A DNA stretch of 33,167 nucleotides from Candidatus Kuenenia stuttgartensis (GTDB lineage Bacteria; Planctomycetota; Planctomycetia; Planctomycetales; Planctomycetaceae). Location of the stretch: contig CAMDPK010000082.1 of the NCBI GenBank assembly GCA_945904015.1, forward strand, positions 1 to 33,167, read 5' to 3'. Positions 8,135 to 15,317 of the stretch are shown here, piece by piece. A program made the translations under genes and the position numbers. The notes under the pieces are model-generated. The model ran no database searches. It was not told where the DNA came from and saw only the letters and a list, made by a program, of their open reading frames with translations. Position 1 is the stretch's first letter. Each line of letters opens with the position of its first letter.

Positions 8135-9622
8135 ATGCACCGGCTCGCGAAGTGGCTGCTGATCGGCAGCTTGTTGTCGTTCCTGTTCTCACGCACGGCG
8201 AATGCCGTCGTCGATCTCGACCTGTGGCACGAACTGGCGCTAGCCCAGGAAGTCGTGCAGACCGGGAGTGTTCCGTGGCAGGATCACTTCGCTTACACCC
8301 CGAAGCTCGACATCGTCGTCCATCATGAATGGGGCGCGGGGATGATTGCCTATTGGTTGATGCGAATGTTTGGGTCCGCTGGAATCCTCACTGCGAAGTT
8401 CGCGTTGATTTTTGGACTCGCGAGCATTTGCTGGTGCGTGGCGAGACAGCGCGGAGCCGGTGTCTTAGCCACCGGCATCGTCGCCTTTGCGGCGATCATT
8501 CTAGGAGATCACAGCTTCGCGACAATTCGAGCGCAGATGTACTCGTATCTGCTGACCGGGTTGCTGCTGTGGGGATTTGACCGAGACCGTGCCAGTGATC
8601 GTCGCTGGTTGATCGGGCTGCTGGTGCTCTTTCCGCTGTGGGTCAATCTGCACGGCGGATGCTTGGTCGGTGCGGGCTTGCTCGGAGCGCACTGGCTCGA
8701 ACAACTCCTCCGTGGGCAGCCACATCGGCATTTGTTGGCGGCGGGGTTTTCGCTGATTCCGCTCGCGCTATTGAATCCCTGGGGTTGGCACTATCACGCT
8801 TACTTGGCTCGCGCGATCACGATGAAGCGGCCGCACATCGCCGAGTGGTCTCCACTGTGGGCCGAAGGAGAACTCCATCACCTACTGGCATTCGGCGGAT
8901 CGGTCCTATTCATGTGGCTCGTGCTGCACGAAGGCCGTTGGCGAAAGTTTCCTGGAATCCTGTTGCTCGTCGCGACCGCCTTGGCCGGTGTGAAAAGTCA
9001 ACGATTCCTCGTGTTCTATGCGATCGTCTATGCCTGCTATTTGCCAGGCATGCTCCGCCAAACGGAATTCGGCCAAGCGCTACAGCGTTTTTGGTGGAAG
9101 CACCAAAAGGCGCTTGTGGCTGTGTTCGCTGCGGCGAGCGTGATACTGGTCGGGCAAGGAATCTTGCTCGAACCGTGGAAGCTGCGGATTCCAAGTCACC
9201 AAGTTCCAAGGCTCGGTCAACACGTCATTTTTCCGGTTGGCGCTGTGAATTATCTCGCGGAGAATCACTTCCAGGGCAACGTTTTCGTCCCATTTGGCTG
9301 GGGATCCTATGTCATGTGGAAACTGGAGCCCGAAGTGCAGATCTCGTTCGACAGCCGCTACGAAGTCGCGTATCCCGACTGGCGTATGGAGGAAGATGAA
9401 GATTTTTTTGACGCTCGTGGTGACTGGCAGCAGGTCTTGTCGAAGTACCCGACCGACTTGGTGCTGGCACCAAACAAGACGAGAGTTTCCCTCGTCATCG
9501 ATTCAGTGAAGGGTTGGCGGCGAGTTTATCGCGATACGCAATGCTCGCTGTTTGCTCGCGGCGGTGTGGAGTTGCCGACCGTTGAGACAAACGCCGTTCC
9601 CCCTGACGGCGTTTTTCCGTGA
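8135..9622 (+). CDS. Multi-pass membrane protein, GT-C glycosyltransferase-like
   Basis: A 495-residue polytopic inner-membrane protein with roughly ten hydrophobic segments and a C-terminal soluble part of about 130 residues. The first extracytoplasmic loop holds acidic DLDLWHELALAQEV followed by GSVPWQDHFAYTP. This resembles the Asp/Glu-bearing first loop of GT-C enzymes that use polyprenyl-phosphate sugar donors, so transfer of a sugar to an envelope component is plausible; similarity is weak and substrate unknown. A GGAG-containing site lies 9 nt before the ATG at 8135, only 16 bp after the nuclease gene, so the two may be co-transcribed although their functions look unrelated. The extreme 3' end of the gene contains an intrinsic-terminator-like hairpin. 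Confidence 0.75.
   Translation: MHRLAKWLLIGSLLSFLFSRTANAVVDLDLWHELALAQEVVQTGSVPWQDHFAYTPKLDIVVHHEWGAGMIAYWLMRMFGSAGILTAKFALIFGLASICWCVARQRGAGVLATGIVAFAAIILGDHSFATIRAQMYSYLLTGLLLWGFDRDRASDRRWLIGLLVLFPLWVNLHGGCLVGAGLLGAHWLEQLLRGQPHRHLLAAGFSLIPLALLNPWGWHYHAYLARAITMKRPHIAEWSPLWAEGELHHLLAFGGSVLFMWLVLHEGRWRKFPGILLLVATALAGVKSQRFLVFYAIVYACYLPGMLRQTEFGQALQRFWWKHQKALVAVFAAASVILVGQGILLEPWKLRIPSHQVPRLGQHVIFPVGAVNYLAENHFQGNVFVPFGWGSYVMWKLEPEVQISFDSRYEVAYPDWRMEEDEDFFDARGDWQQVLSKYPTDLVLAPNKTRVSLVIDSVKGWRRVYRDTQCSLFARGGVELPTVETNAVPPDGVFP
9590..9616 (+). terminator. Intrinsic terminator overlapping the end of the membrane-protein gene
   Basis: AACGCCG (9590-9596) and CGGCGTT (9607-9613) form a 7-bp GC-rich stem with a 10-nt loop, followed by further T residues (a GTTTTT run in total). 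It precedes the TGA at 9620-9622, so the hairpin is coded inside the last residues (NAVPPDGVFP). Confidence 0.65.
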
Positions 9623-9685
9623 GCGGCCGCGCTTGCTCGGACCCCGTCGTCGTCGTGACAATCTCGCAGCAAATCGGAGGCGATC

Positions 9686-10183
9686 ATGAGCGATGCCAGT
9701 TTTCGTGTGCGAGTCACCAAAGACCATCTCGTCTTCAGTGCCGCGCACTTCATCACGTTCAACGGCAACATCTGCGAGCGGCTGCACGGACACAACTGGC
9801 GCACCGCCGTCGAACTGATCGGGCCGCTCGATGAGAATCGGTACGTCTTCGACTTCATCGCCCTCCGCGATGCGATGCAAAAGATCGTCAACGAGTTGGA
9901 CCATCGAGTCCTATTGCCGACGCAACATCTTCAGATTCGAGTTCAATCCGACGAGCGTGAAGTCACCGCCACCTTCGAGGAACGCCGCTGGGTCTTCCCA
10001 CGCGAGGACTGTGTTCTGCTCCCCGTCGAGAACACGACCGCCGAAGAGATCGCCGCGTGGATCGCGACTCGACTGCGCAGCGTTGTCGCGGCACAACCAG
10101 GCGCGAACATCAGCACAATCCAAGTCGAAGTCGAAGAGAACTTCGGCCAATGGGCGATCTGCGAACTTCCGGCCGATAGCTGA
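9686..10183 (+). CDS. 6-pyruvoyl-tetrahydropterin synthase / QueD family protein
   Basis: A 165-residue cytosolic enzyme of the PTPS/QueD fold. The zinc ligands are visible as H21 (FSAAH) and H34 and H36 (LHGHN), with the candidate catalytic Cys C30 just before them. Other family features are VFDFIALRD (D56), LDHRVL (D72-H73) and ENTTAEEIA. About 25 residues between LDHRVL and the ENTT motif are additional to the shortest QueD proteins. A perfect GGAGG lies 5 nt before the ATG. It may be QueD (queuosine precursor), or a pterin enzyme feeding tetrahydromethanopterin biosynthesis, given mch and an ATP-grasp ligase 2-4 kb away; sequence alone does not decide. The last codons and the stop are part of a dispersed repeat shared with 31579-31682. 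Confidence 0.88.
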   Translation: MSDASFRVRVTKDHLVFSAAHFITFNGNICERLHGHNWRTAVELIGPLDENRYVFDFIALRDAMQKIVNELDHRVLLPTQHLQIRVQSDEREVTATFEERRWVFPREDCVLLPVENTTAEEIAAWIATRLRSVVAAQPGANISTIQVEVEENFGQWAICELPADS

Positions 10184-10218
10184 TCGCCGATGGCCGACAG
10201 CCGTGATACCGTTTTTTT
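10169..10218 (+). repeat. Dispersed repeat, single arm, covering the 3' end of the PTPS gene
   Basis: About 48 bp matching the arms of the inverted repeat at 31579-31682: it begins CCGGCCGA, contains GATCGCCGATGGCCGACAG, and ends GTGATACCG plus a seven-T run. It encodes the terminal PADS residues and stop of the upstream gene. The T run may help terminate transcription. Confidence 0.8.
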
Positions 10219-10239
10219 CATTTCAGTTCGGAATTCACC

Positions 10240-11670
10240 ATGTCACGTCACCTCGCTTCCCTGACCCTCGTGATGATGCTTGGCTCGCTGCTGACCTCGC
10301 CAGCAAACGCCCAGTTCGGTGGAGGCGGCGGTGCCGGTGGCGGCGGCTTCGGTGGCGGGCAGGGCGGAGGACAAGGAGGCCAAGGAAATCAGGGGGGCGG
10401 ATTCCAATCGGCCGGCGGTATCACGATCGACGGCGATGGCGTCCTGTCGGCTCCGAAGGCGAAGACGATCTCGGCGGACGTCACGAAGAAGCGAATGCAA
10501 GAACTTGCGAAGCAGTACTTGCCCGAAGACATCAGCCGCAACAGTTCGTTGCGAAAGGTGTCGCTCGTCCGATTGGAGCGAGCGATCGCCGAGTTGCTGG
10601 AGTCCGACAAACCGATCCCGGAGTCGATGCAGTATCTCGCCGGCTTGCAACGCATCGACTTCGTCTTCGTTTTTCCGGAGACGAATGACCTCGTTATCGC
10701 CGGCCCCGCCGAGGCGTTTGCTCCCGACGCGAGCGGCCGAGTGGTCAGCGTCGGCAGCGGCCGGCCGGTGCTGCGACTGGACGACTTGCTGGTCGCGTTA
10801 CGCACGGCGGAACGGACTTCGCAATTCGGTTGCTCAATTGATCCAGTCGATGAACGAGTCGCCGAGTTGCAGCGTTTCGTGAAATCCAATTCGAGTCCCG
10901 GCTCCGCCAACTTGGCTCAGCAGCGGTTCCAGCAGATGCAAAAGATTCTCGGCGATCAGGATGTGAAAGTCTTCGGCGTCCCCGACGACACGCACTTCGC
11001 GCGTGCCTTGGTCGAGGCCGATTATCACATGAAGCTCATCGCCATCGGCCTCGAAGACCCGAAGGCGCCCGGCCTGAGGAGTCATCTGGCTCTCGTGCAG
11101 CCGGGCACGAATACGCTCAAGCGTTGGTGGTTCCTGCCGCTGTACGACTCGTTCAAGACCAGCGGCGACGGACTCGCCTTCGAGTTCTCCGGTCAACGCT
11201 GCCAATTGATGTCGCAAGAGGAACAAGCCGACGCCTTCGGCAAACGCTCCGACGCACCGTTCACGCGGCTGAGCACGCAGATCTTCGCGAAAGGCTTCAC
11301 CGAGAAATTCCCGGAGCTGACCAAACGGATGCCGATCTTCGCCGAACTACAAAACCTGTTCGACATCTCGGTGCTCGTCGCGCTGATGAAACGGGAACAG
11401 CTTCCGCAAAAAGCCAACTGGCAACCCGGCCTGTTGCTGGACGACGCGAAGGTGCCGGTCCTGCGCGGCCCCGTCCCCAAGCACACGAAATCTCTGCTCA
11501 ACATGAAGATGGCGGGAGGTGTCGCCATCGGCCTGCTCAGCGGCGGAGTCATCATCGACAGCCAGCAGGTTGTGTCGCAGGAGCGCAAGACCTCCGAAGA
11601 AGTCGTCGCTCGGCGAAAATCCGAGACGCCCCCCAACGATCTCGACACCAAACGCTGGTGGTGGGATTGA
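10240..11670 (+). CDS. Secreted DUF1598-like protein with Gly-rich N-terminus
   Basis: A 476-residue exported protein. A signal peptide (residues 1-24, ending PANA) is followed by a Gly/Gln-rich low-complexity stretch (about 25-60). The remainder is a globular region with IDFVFVFPETNDLVIAGPAE, LRLDDLLVALRTA, FGCSIDPVDERV, and a long C-terminal part with RWWFLPLYDSF. This layout fits DUF1598, a family I know only from Planctomycetota and with no assigned function; the assignment is from memory, not a profile search. A conserved-looking ending (LDTKRWWWD) follows a hydrophobic Gly-rich segment (MAGGVAIGLLSGGVII) that could be a membrane or packing helix. The gene stands alone on the plus strand and converges on the ATP-grasp gene across a long palindrome. 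Confidence 0.75.
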   Translation: MSRHLASLTLVMMLGSLLTSPANAQFGGGGGAGGGGFGGGQGGGQGGQGNQGGGFQSAGGITIDGDGVLSAPKAKTISADVTKKRMQELAKQYLPEDISRNSSLRKVSLVRLERAIAELLESDKPIPESMQYLAGLQRIDFVFVFPETNDLVIAGPAEAFAPDASGRVVSVGSGRPVLRLDDLLVALRTAERTSQFGCSIDPVDERVAELQRFVKSNSSPGSANLAQQRFQQMQKILGDQDVKVFGVPDDTHFARALVEADYHMKLIAIGLEDPKAPGLRSHLALVQPGTNTLKRWWFLPLYDSFKTSGDGLAFEFSGQRCQLMSQEEQADAFGKRSDAPFTRLSTQIFAKGFTEKFPELTKRMPIFAELQNLFDISVLVALMKREQLPQKANWQPGLLLDDAKVPVLRGPVPKHTKSLLNMKMAGGVAIGLLSGGVIIDSQQVVSQERKTSEEVVARRKSETPPNDLDTKRWWWD

Positions 11671-11683
11671 GCCATGCCATGTG

Positions 11684-11882
11684 GCGCACGCGGCTCGCGT
11701 GATGGGTGGCACAGCATGCTTCATGCTGTGTGCGCAGCATCGGAAACCATTCAAACTGCGCCCAATGACAGGCTGACTGTCATTTTGGAAATGACGTCCG
11801 CTGAAGGTTTCCAATGCCTCTGGCACACAGCTTGAAGCAAGCTGTGCCACCCCGAAATCACACGCGAGCCGCGTGTGCTACG
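11684..11882. repeat. Nested ~200-bp palindrome between convergent genes
   Basis: Outer arms GCACGCGGCTCGCGTGAT...GGTGGCACAGC (from about 11686) and their complement (to about 11879) enclose two perfect 9-bp hairpins (11710-11730 around CACAGCATG; 11826-11846 around CACAGCTTG). Inside these are a pair GGAAACC / GGTTTCC and a central hairpin AATGACAG-GCTGA-CTGTCATT (11764-11784). The whole element could fold as one cruciform and looks like a MITE-type or compound REP element. The right arm supplies the last codons (AHAARV) and the stop of the ATP-grasp gene. Confidence 0.85.
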
Positions 11883-12814
11883 ACTGCTTCGATCACGACT
11901 CGCGCGACGTCCATCCCCGTCACCTTCTCGAACGCTCGCCAGCCGGGGACCGCGTTGACTTCGATTACGAAGCCCTGGCCGTCGTGATCGTACAAGATGT
12001 CGATGCCGGCGAAGCGTGCGCCGGTCGCCGCAGCCGCTCGCAAGGCCCACTCGGCTTCCAGGTCCGTGACGACGTGAGCTTCGCCGCGTCCCTCGCGAGA
12101 CACGTTCGTCCGAAAGTCGCCGTCCGACACACGTCGCATCCCGCCGAGCACTCGGCCGTCGAGCACCAGCACGCGAATATCGAACCCGCGATGCTCGACG
12201 AACCGCTGCAAGTACAGCACGGCATCCAATCGCTCGAGCGTCCGAAACGTCCGCAGCGCGAGGTCCGGATCGCTGACTCGCAAAATGCCGCGGCCTTCCG
12301 ACCCGAAGATCGGCTTCACGACGACGTCACCACCGAGCCGCTCAAACGCCACGAGCGCATCGTCGGAGTTCTCGCACGCGACCGTTGCTGGCACCGGTAA
12401 GCCAGCCGCTTCGAGCTTCGCTGTCGTCAGGTACTTGTCGACCGCGCACTCGACCGACTTCGGCGAATTAAGCACCGTCACGCCGCGCGCCTCCAGCCGC
12501 GCGAGTACGTCCATTCGATAGACAACCTGCTCCAACGACCCCGGCGGCATCGTCCGAATGATGACCGCATCAAACGTCGTGAGGTCCACGTCTTGAGAGG
12601 GGCTCTTGTCCGGTCCCCTCTCCCCCTGGGAGAGGGCTAGGGTGAGGGAACCAAGTGTCGTTTGACTCCCGCCGTCATCCACCGCCTGCATCCCGCACGC
12701 CGCGACGATTCGTGGAAACTCCAGCCGCACGACCTCGTGCCCAAGCTCGCCCCCGGCCCGCTGCAACTCGCGCACATACCAACTGTCCGAGTTGCCGAGT
12801 ACGCCGATCTGCAT
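11858..12814 (-). CDS. RimK/MptN-like ATP-grasp ligase
   Basis: A 318-residue ATP-grasp amino-acid ligase. After an N-terminal pre-ATP-grasp domain (IGVLGNSDSWYVRELQRA), the ATP-grasp core shows DKYLTTAKLEAAGLPVP, VVVKPIFGSEGRGI (K167 and Gly-rich loop), RGFDIRVLVLDGRV, and the metal-binding GIDILYDHDGQGFVIEVNAVPGW near the C-terminus. RimK-type ligases attach glutamate or similar residues; the archaeal homologue MptN glutamylates tetrahydromethanopterin. Placement 17 bp downstream of mch supports an H4MPT-side-chain role, which is inference. The ATG at 12814 has a strong GGGAGG site 7 nt upstream; the longer frame to 12883 overlaps mch and is rejected. Residues ~54-68 (GSLTLALSQGERG) derive from an inserted repeat, and the C-terminal AHAARV plus stop comes from the adjacent palindrome. 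Confidence 0.88.
   Translation of the reverse strand: MQIGVLGNSDSWYVRELQRAGGELGHEVVRLEFPRIVAACGMQAVDDGGSQTTLGSLTLALSQGERGPDKSPSQDVDLTTFDAVIIRTMPPGSLEQVVYRMDVLARLEARGVTVLNSPKSVECAVDKYLTTAKLEAAGLPVPATVACENSDDALVAFERLGGDVVVKPIFGSEGRGILRVSDPDLALRTFRTLERLDAVLYLQRFVEHRGFDIRVLVLDGRVLGGMRRVSDGDFRTNVSREGRGEAHVVTDLEAEWALRAAAATGARFAGIDILYDHDGQGFVIEVNAVPGWRAFEKVTGMDVARVVIEAVVAHAARV
12600..12655. repeat. In-frame dispersed repeat (CCCTCTCCC hairpin) in the ATP-grasp gene
   Basis: A perfect 9-bp stem (CCCTCTCCC 12616-12624, GGGAGAGGG 12628-12636) with a CCT loop is followed by CTAGGGTGAGGG. On the minus strand it reads SLTLALSQGERG, a peptide I recognise as a frequent translated repeat in bacterial genome annotations. 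It sits in the N-terminal domain, between conserved elements of the ATP-grasp fold. Confidence 0.85.
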
Positions 12815-12831
12815 TGTTTCGCCTCCCAAAT

Positions 12832-13782
12832 TTAGAGGCCGAACGATCGCCGCAAGACATCCGGCGCGACCTGTCCGAAGCAATGCACTCGCCCGGTGTC
12901 GAGATTCTGAAACACGACCTCCGCAGGGCTGAAGAGATGCGGGTCGATCTTGTAGAAGTCTCGCCCCGCGTCCTCGAAGATTTCGGCGAACGGTTTGCCG
13001 TGCGCCGCCGATCCACTCGATGGCACTTGCGGTCCGATCGCCGCAATCGAGTCGTCGTCGCCGCGCACCATCAAGGTGACTCGGCCGCCGTACAAGATCG
13101 CGTCATTCGTGCGCCCGATCCCTGCGAAGTCATCCTTCGCGACGGGCGGCAGCGGCGCGATTCCGACGGCCGAGCGCACTCGCCAGACGTCGAAGCCCAA
13201 CTCCAACAGTTTGTGCAGCGCCGTCTCGACCGACCGAGCCACCACCTGAAAGTTGCCGGCGATGCTGGCCGTGCGAGCCGCCAGCAAGATTGTTCGGTCG
13301 GCTGGAACTCCGGTTTTCTCCGCGATGGTCTCAAAAACTTCGGCCGTCGGTAGCTTGCCGGTTTCGAGTACTCCGATCGCGTGCGACGCCGACTCGCGGT
13401 AATTCAGTTTCGCGAACACTGCTTCACGAGCCGCGGCCGCTCGCATCGGCCCCGACCCCATCGCGAAAAACTTCCCGACGCTGATTTGCCAACCCGCATA
13501 CTGGCTCAGCAGACAGGCCTCGACCGGCCAGTCGATGACGACTTGAACGTGAGGCCACGCGACTTCGCCAATCAAACCCGGCACGATTCGCACGTCGCCG
13601 AGTCCCGACAGACACACCTCGGCCAGGAATCGACCCGCTTCGAGACTCCCTTCCGCCTTCACGCCGAGATCGACGATTTGTCCGCCGTTATCGAGTTTCA
13701 ACAACGTCCCGCGCAGATCGGCGACCAGCGGCAACATCGGCTCGACCAGTTCATTCGCTCGTTTGTTGAGCATCACCGACAT
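12832..13782 (-). CDS. mch: Methenyltetrahydromethanopterin cyclohydrolase
   Basis: A 316-residue enzyme interconverting methenyl-H4MPT and formyl-H4MPT in the tetrahydromethanopterin C1 pathway, known from methanogens, methylotrophic proteobacteria and planctomycetes. Recognisable family segments are LNKRANELVEPML, IVDLGVKAEGSLEAGRFLAEVCLSGLG, PHVQVVIDWPVEACLLSQYAGWQ, FAMGSGPMRAAA and, towards the C-terminus, FAGIGRTNDAILYGGRVTLMVRGDDD and PSSGSAAHGKPFAEIF. The length equals that of characterised Mch proteins (about 320). It is cytosolic. The start is an ATG with no competing upstream start. It is 17 bp upstream of the ATP-grasp gene, so the two form an operon. A perfect 24-nt inverted repeat separates it from the gene upstream, which may mark a transcription boundary. 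Confidence 0.95.
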   Translation of the reverse strand: MSVMLNKRANELVEPMLPLVADLRGTLLKLDNGGQIVDLGVKAEGSLEAGRFLAEVCLSGLGDVRIVPGLIGEVAWPHVQVVIDWPVEACLLSQYAGWQISVGKFFAMGSGPMRAAAAREAVFAKLNYRESASHAIGVLETGKLPTAEVFETIAEKTGVPADRTILLAARTASIAGNFQVVARSVETALHKLLELGFDVWRVRSAVGIAPLPPVAKDDFAGIGRTNDAILYGGRVTLMVRGDDDSIAAIGPQVPSSGSAAHGKPFAEIFEDAGRDFYKIDPHLFSPAEVVFQNLDTGRVHCFGQVAPDVLRRSFGL

Positions 13783-13821
13783 CGGTCGTTCTTTCTTGGC
13801 GTGCGACCACGCCGACCAAAG

Positions 13822-13909
13822 TAACCCGAAGCGTCAGCGAGGGCGAACGCTTCACACGCCTTCCATCATCGTTGCTCGGAGCGCCCGCCCTCGCTGACGC
13901 TTCGGGTTA
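13822..13909. repeat. Inverted repeat, 24-nt perfect arms, upstream of mch
   Basis: Arms 13822-13845 (TAACCCGAAGCGTCAGCGAG then GGCG) and 13886-13909 are exact reverse complements separated by 40 nt. The right arm ends with TTA, the complement of the TAA stop of the neighbouring minus-strand gene, so the repeat carries that stop codon. From memory, the same core occurs repeatedly in planctomycete genomes. It could act as a terminator between that gene and mch. Confidence 0.88.
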
Positions 13910-14458
13910 TTTTGACACCTTCTTCTTCACGAACTCCGGCAGCCCCTGTGGCTGAAATCGCAAGCGAATCTCTTCTTGGCAGCAGTCGCACGGCTTGAGT
14001 TCGTACATCGCGATCGAGCAGATGTCGCACCAGTAATCCATGTATTGCCGAATCCCCTTCTCGTCGAACACGAACACCATCTGCACCTGCAAATACGGAG
14101 CGGCTTTCTGCCGTGATCCGACGAGATCAACTCGCCGTTCTCGCAATCGCTCATCCTGGAAAAACGCTCGGCCGCGCCAATCCGGGACAATCGGGATCAG
14201 CTCGCCGTCAGCGGTTTCCAAGACCACTTGCGTTTTGAATTCGTCAGACGACTTCACGCCGCGACGTTTCAAGGCGTCTTGCAAGATCACGACTTTGCCG
14301 CTGAAGAGTTCTTTCGGAGAATCGTCCTTGTCCTTCGCAACGGGTTTGGTCTTCGAGGAAGTCTTGTCGGCGATCGGCGACGACACCGGCTCTTGCGCGA
14401 GGCACCACGCCAGAGCGAGCAGCGCGACTGACAGACCAACAATCCAACGACTCCACAT
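13907..14458 (-). CDS. Secreted hypothetical protein with C-terminal Cys cluster
   Basis: A 183-residue protein of unknown family. Residues 1-21 form a signal peptide (WIVGLSVALLALAWCLA). A Lys/Ser-rich linker follows (about 25-50), then a compact domain (LFSGKVVILQDALKRRGV, VVLETADGELIPIVPDWRGRAFF, LQVQMVFVFDEKGIRQYMDYW). The C-terminal end holds five cysteines, C144 and C147 (CDIC) and C157, C159, C160 (CDCC), resembling a zinc-ribbon or disulfide-rich site. It starts 2 bp after the stop of the upstream gene, so translational coupling is likely. The stop codon lies in the adjacent palindromic repeat. No function can be assigned; export and metal or redox chemistry are inferences. Confidence 0.78.
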   Translation of the reverse strand: MWSRWIVGLSVALLALAWCLAQEPVSSPIADKTSSKTKPVAKDKDDSPKELFSGKVVILQDALKRRGVKSSDEFKTQVVLETADGELIPIVPDWRGRAFFQDERLRERRVDLVGSRQKAAPYLQVQMVFVFDEKGIRQYMDYWCDICSIAMYELKPCDCCQEEIRLRFQPQGLPEFVKKKVSK

Positions 14459-14460
14459 GG

Positions 14461-15132
14461 CTACTCGCCTGACTTGCCGATGACGACCATCCGCAGCGCG
14501 ACTTTCGTTCCGCCCTTGGCGGAGATCGTCGTGCTCAGCATCGTGTGTTCTTTCGCGGCGTTGTGAGTCAGCGTCGGTTTCTCGACCGGTTTCTCGGAGG
14601 GCAACAGCGAGAAGATCGCTGGATGTGTTGAACCGGCGGTCTTGGCGCTTCTCTCCGACAACGCCTTAAACACGGCGATCGGCTTTGGATCGGTGTCCAC
14701 CGCGGCCGGGATCGCCAAGAGAAAATCCGCCAGATCGCTGGTGCCGACATGATTGCCGTCCTCCGGCTGCTGGCCGTATCGCAGCGTGTAGACGCCAGCT
14801 TTGATCTCCTGGCCGCGGAAGTCCGTGTATTTCGACTTCGCCTGCACCTGCAACACGCCAAGCAACTCGCCGGGAGCAAACGGATATTTCACACTCAGCG
14901 TGGGTTTGAAGTTGGCCTTCGTCGGCACCTCTTTGACTAACCACACTGCGCACACCGCGCTACCTTTCTCAATGACTCGCTGGCCGTTCGCACCCACGAG
15001 GGCGGCCACCTCTTTCGACAGCCCCTCCGGCAACCCCGCGACTTCTTCAAGTTTTCCATCCGCTCGAACGGAACCGGTCGAAGACCACAGCACGGCGGAA
15101 ATGAGAGCCACAAACAACTTTTGCAAACGCAT
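14461..15132 (-). CDS. Secreted hypothetical protein
   Basis: A 223-residue exported protein with a clear signal peptide (MRLQKLFVALISAVLWSS, cleavage near SVRA). The mature part has VKEVPTKANFKPTLSVKYPFAPGELLGVLQV, then FRGQEIKAGVYTLRYGQQPEDGNHVGTSDLADFLLAIPA and a C-terminal ALRMVVIGKSGE. The latter half resembles small extracellular beta-sandwich proteins, but I do not recognise a named family. The ATG at 15132 is preceded by GAGGAG about 9 nt upstream; the longer frame to 15207 adds a non-signal-like segment and is rejected. It lies immediately upstream of the Cys-cluster protein, and the two are probably one operon and possibly partners. Confidence 0.78.
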   Translation of the reverse strand: MRLQKLFVALISAVLWSSTGSVRADGKLEEVAGLPEGLSKEVAALVGANGQRVIEKGSAVCAVWLVKEVPTKANFKPTLSVKYPFAPGELLGVLQVQAKSKYTDFRGQEIKAGVYTLRYGQQPEDGNHVGTSDLADFLLAIPAAVDTDPKPIAVFKALSERSAKTAGSTHPAIFSLLPSEKPVEKPTLTHNAAKEHTMLSTTISAKGGTKVALRMVVIGKSGE

Positions 15133-15244
15133 CGGATGAGTCTCCTCGGTGAACCGGACGAGCGGCAATGTGGCCGCAATGTTGGCAGGCAAAACCATTG
15201 GCATCAATGGTACTCGCGCTGCTGTCTGAATTCATCAAACACAA

Positions 15245-15274
15245 CAGCCCGGCTGTTTAGAAACAGCCGGGCTG
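15245..15274. terminator. Strong hairpin downstream of the DUF1326 gene
   Basis: Arms CAGCCCGGCTGTTT (15245-15258) and AAACAGCCGGGCTG (15261-15274) are perfect complements with a 2-nt spacer, so the innermost A-T pairs must open to form the loop. On the minus strand it is followed by TTGTGTTTG, moderately T-rich. It lies between the DUF1326 stop and the next minus-strand start, fitting a rho-independent terminator or an attenuating hairpin. Confidence 0.65.
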
Positions 15275-15286
15275 GAATTTGAAATC

Positions 15287-15317
15287 TCACGCACGGGCGA
15301 GCCGCCTGTGCTACGAC
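15287..15317 (-). repeat. Dispersed repeat at the DUF1326 stop codon
   Basis: On the minus strand this reads GTCGTAGCACAGGCGGCTCG and onward to GTGCGTGA, closely matching GTCGTAGCACACGCGGCTCG at the 3' end of the ATP-grasp gene (11858-11884, same strand). The TAG within the repeat is the stop codon of the DUF1326 gene. Confidence 0.75.
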
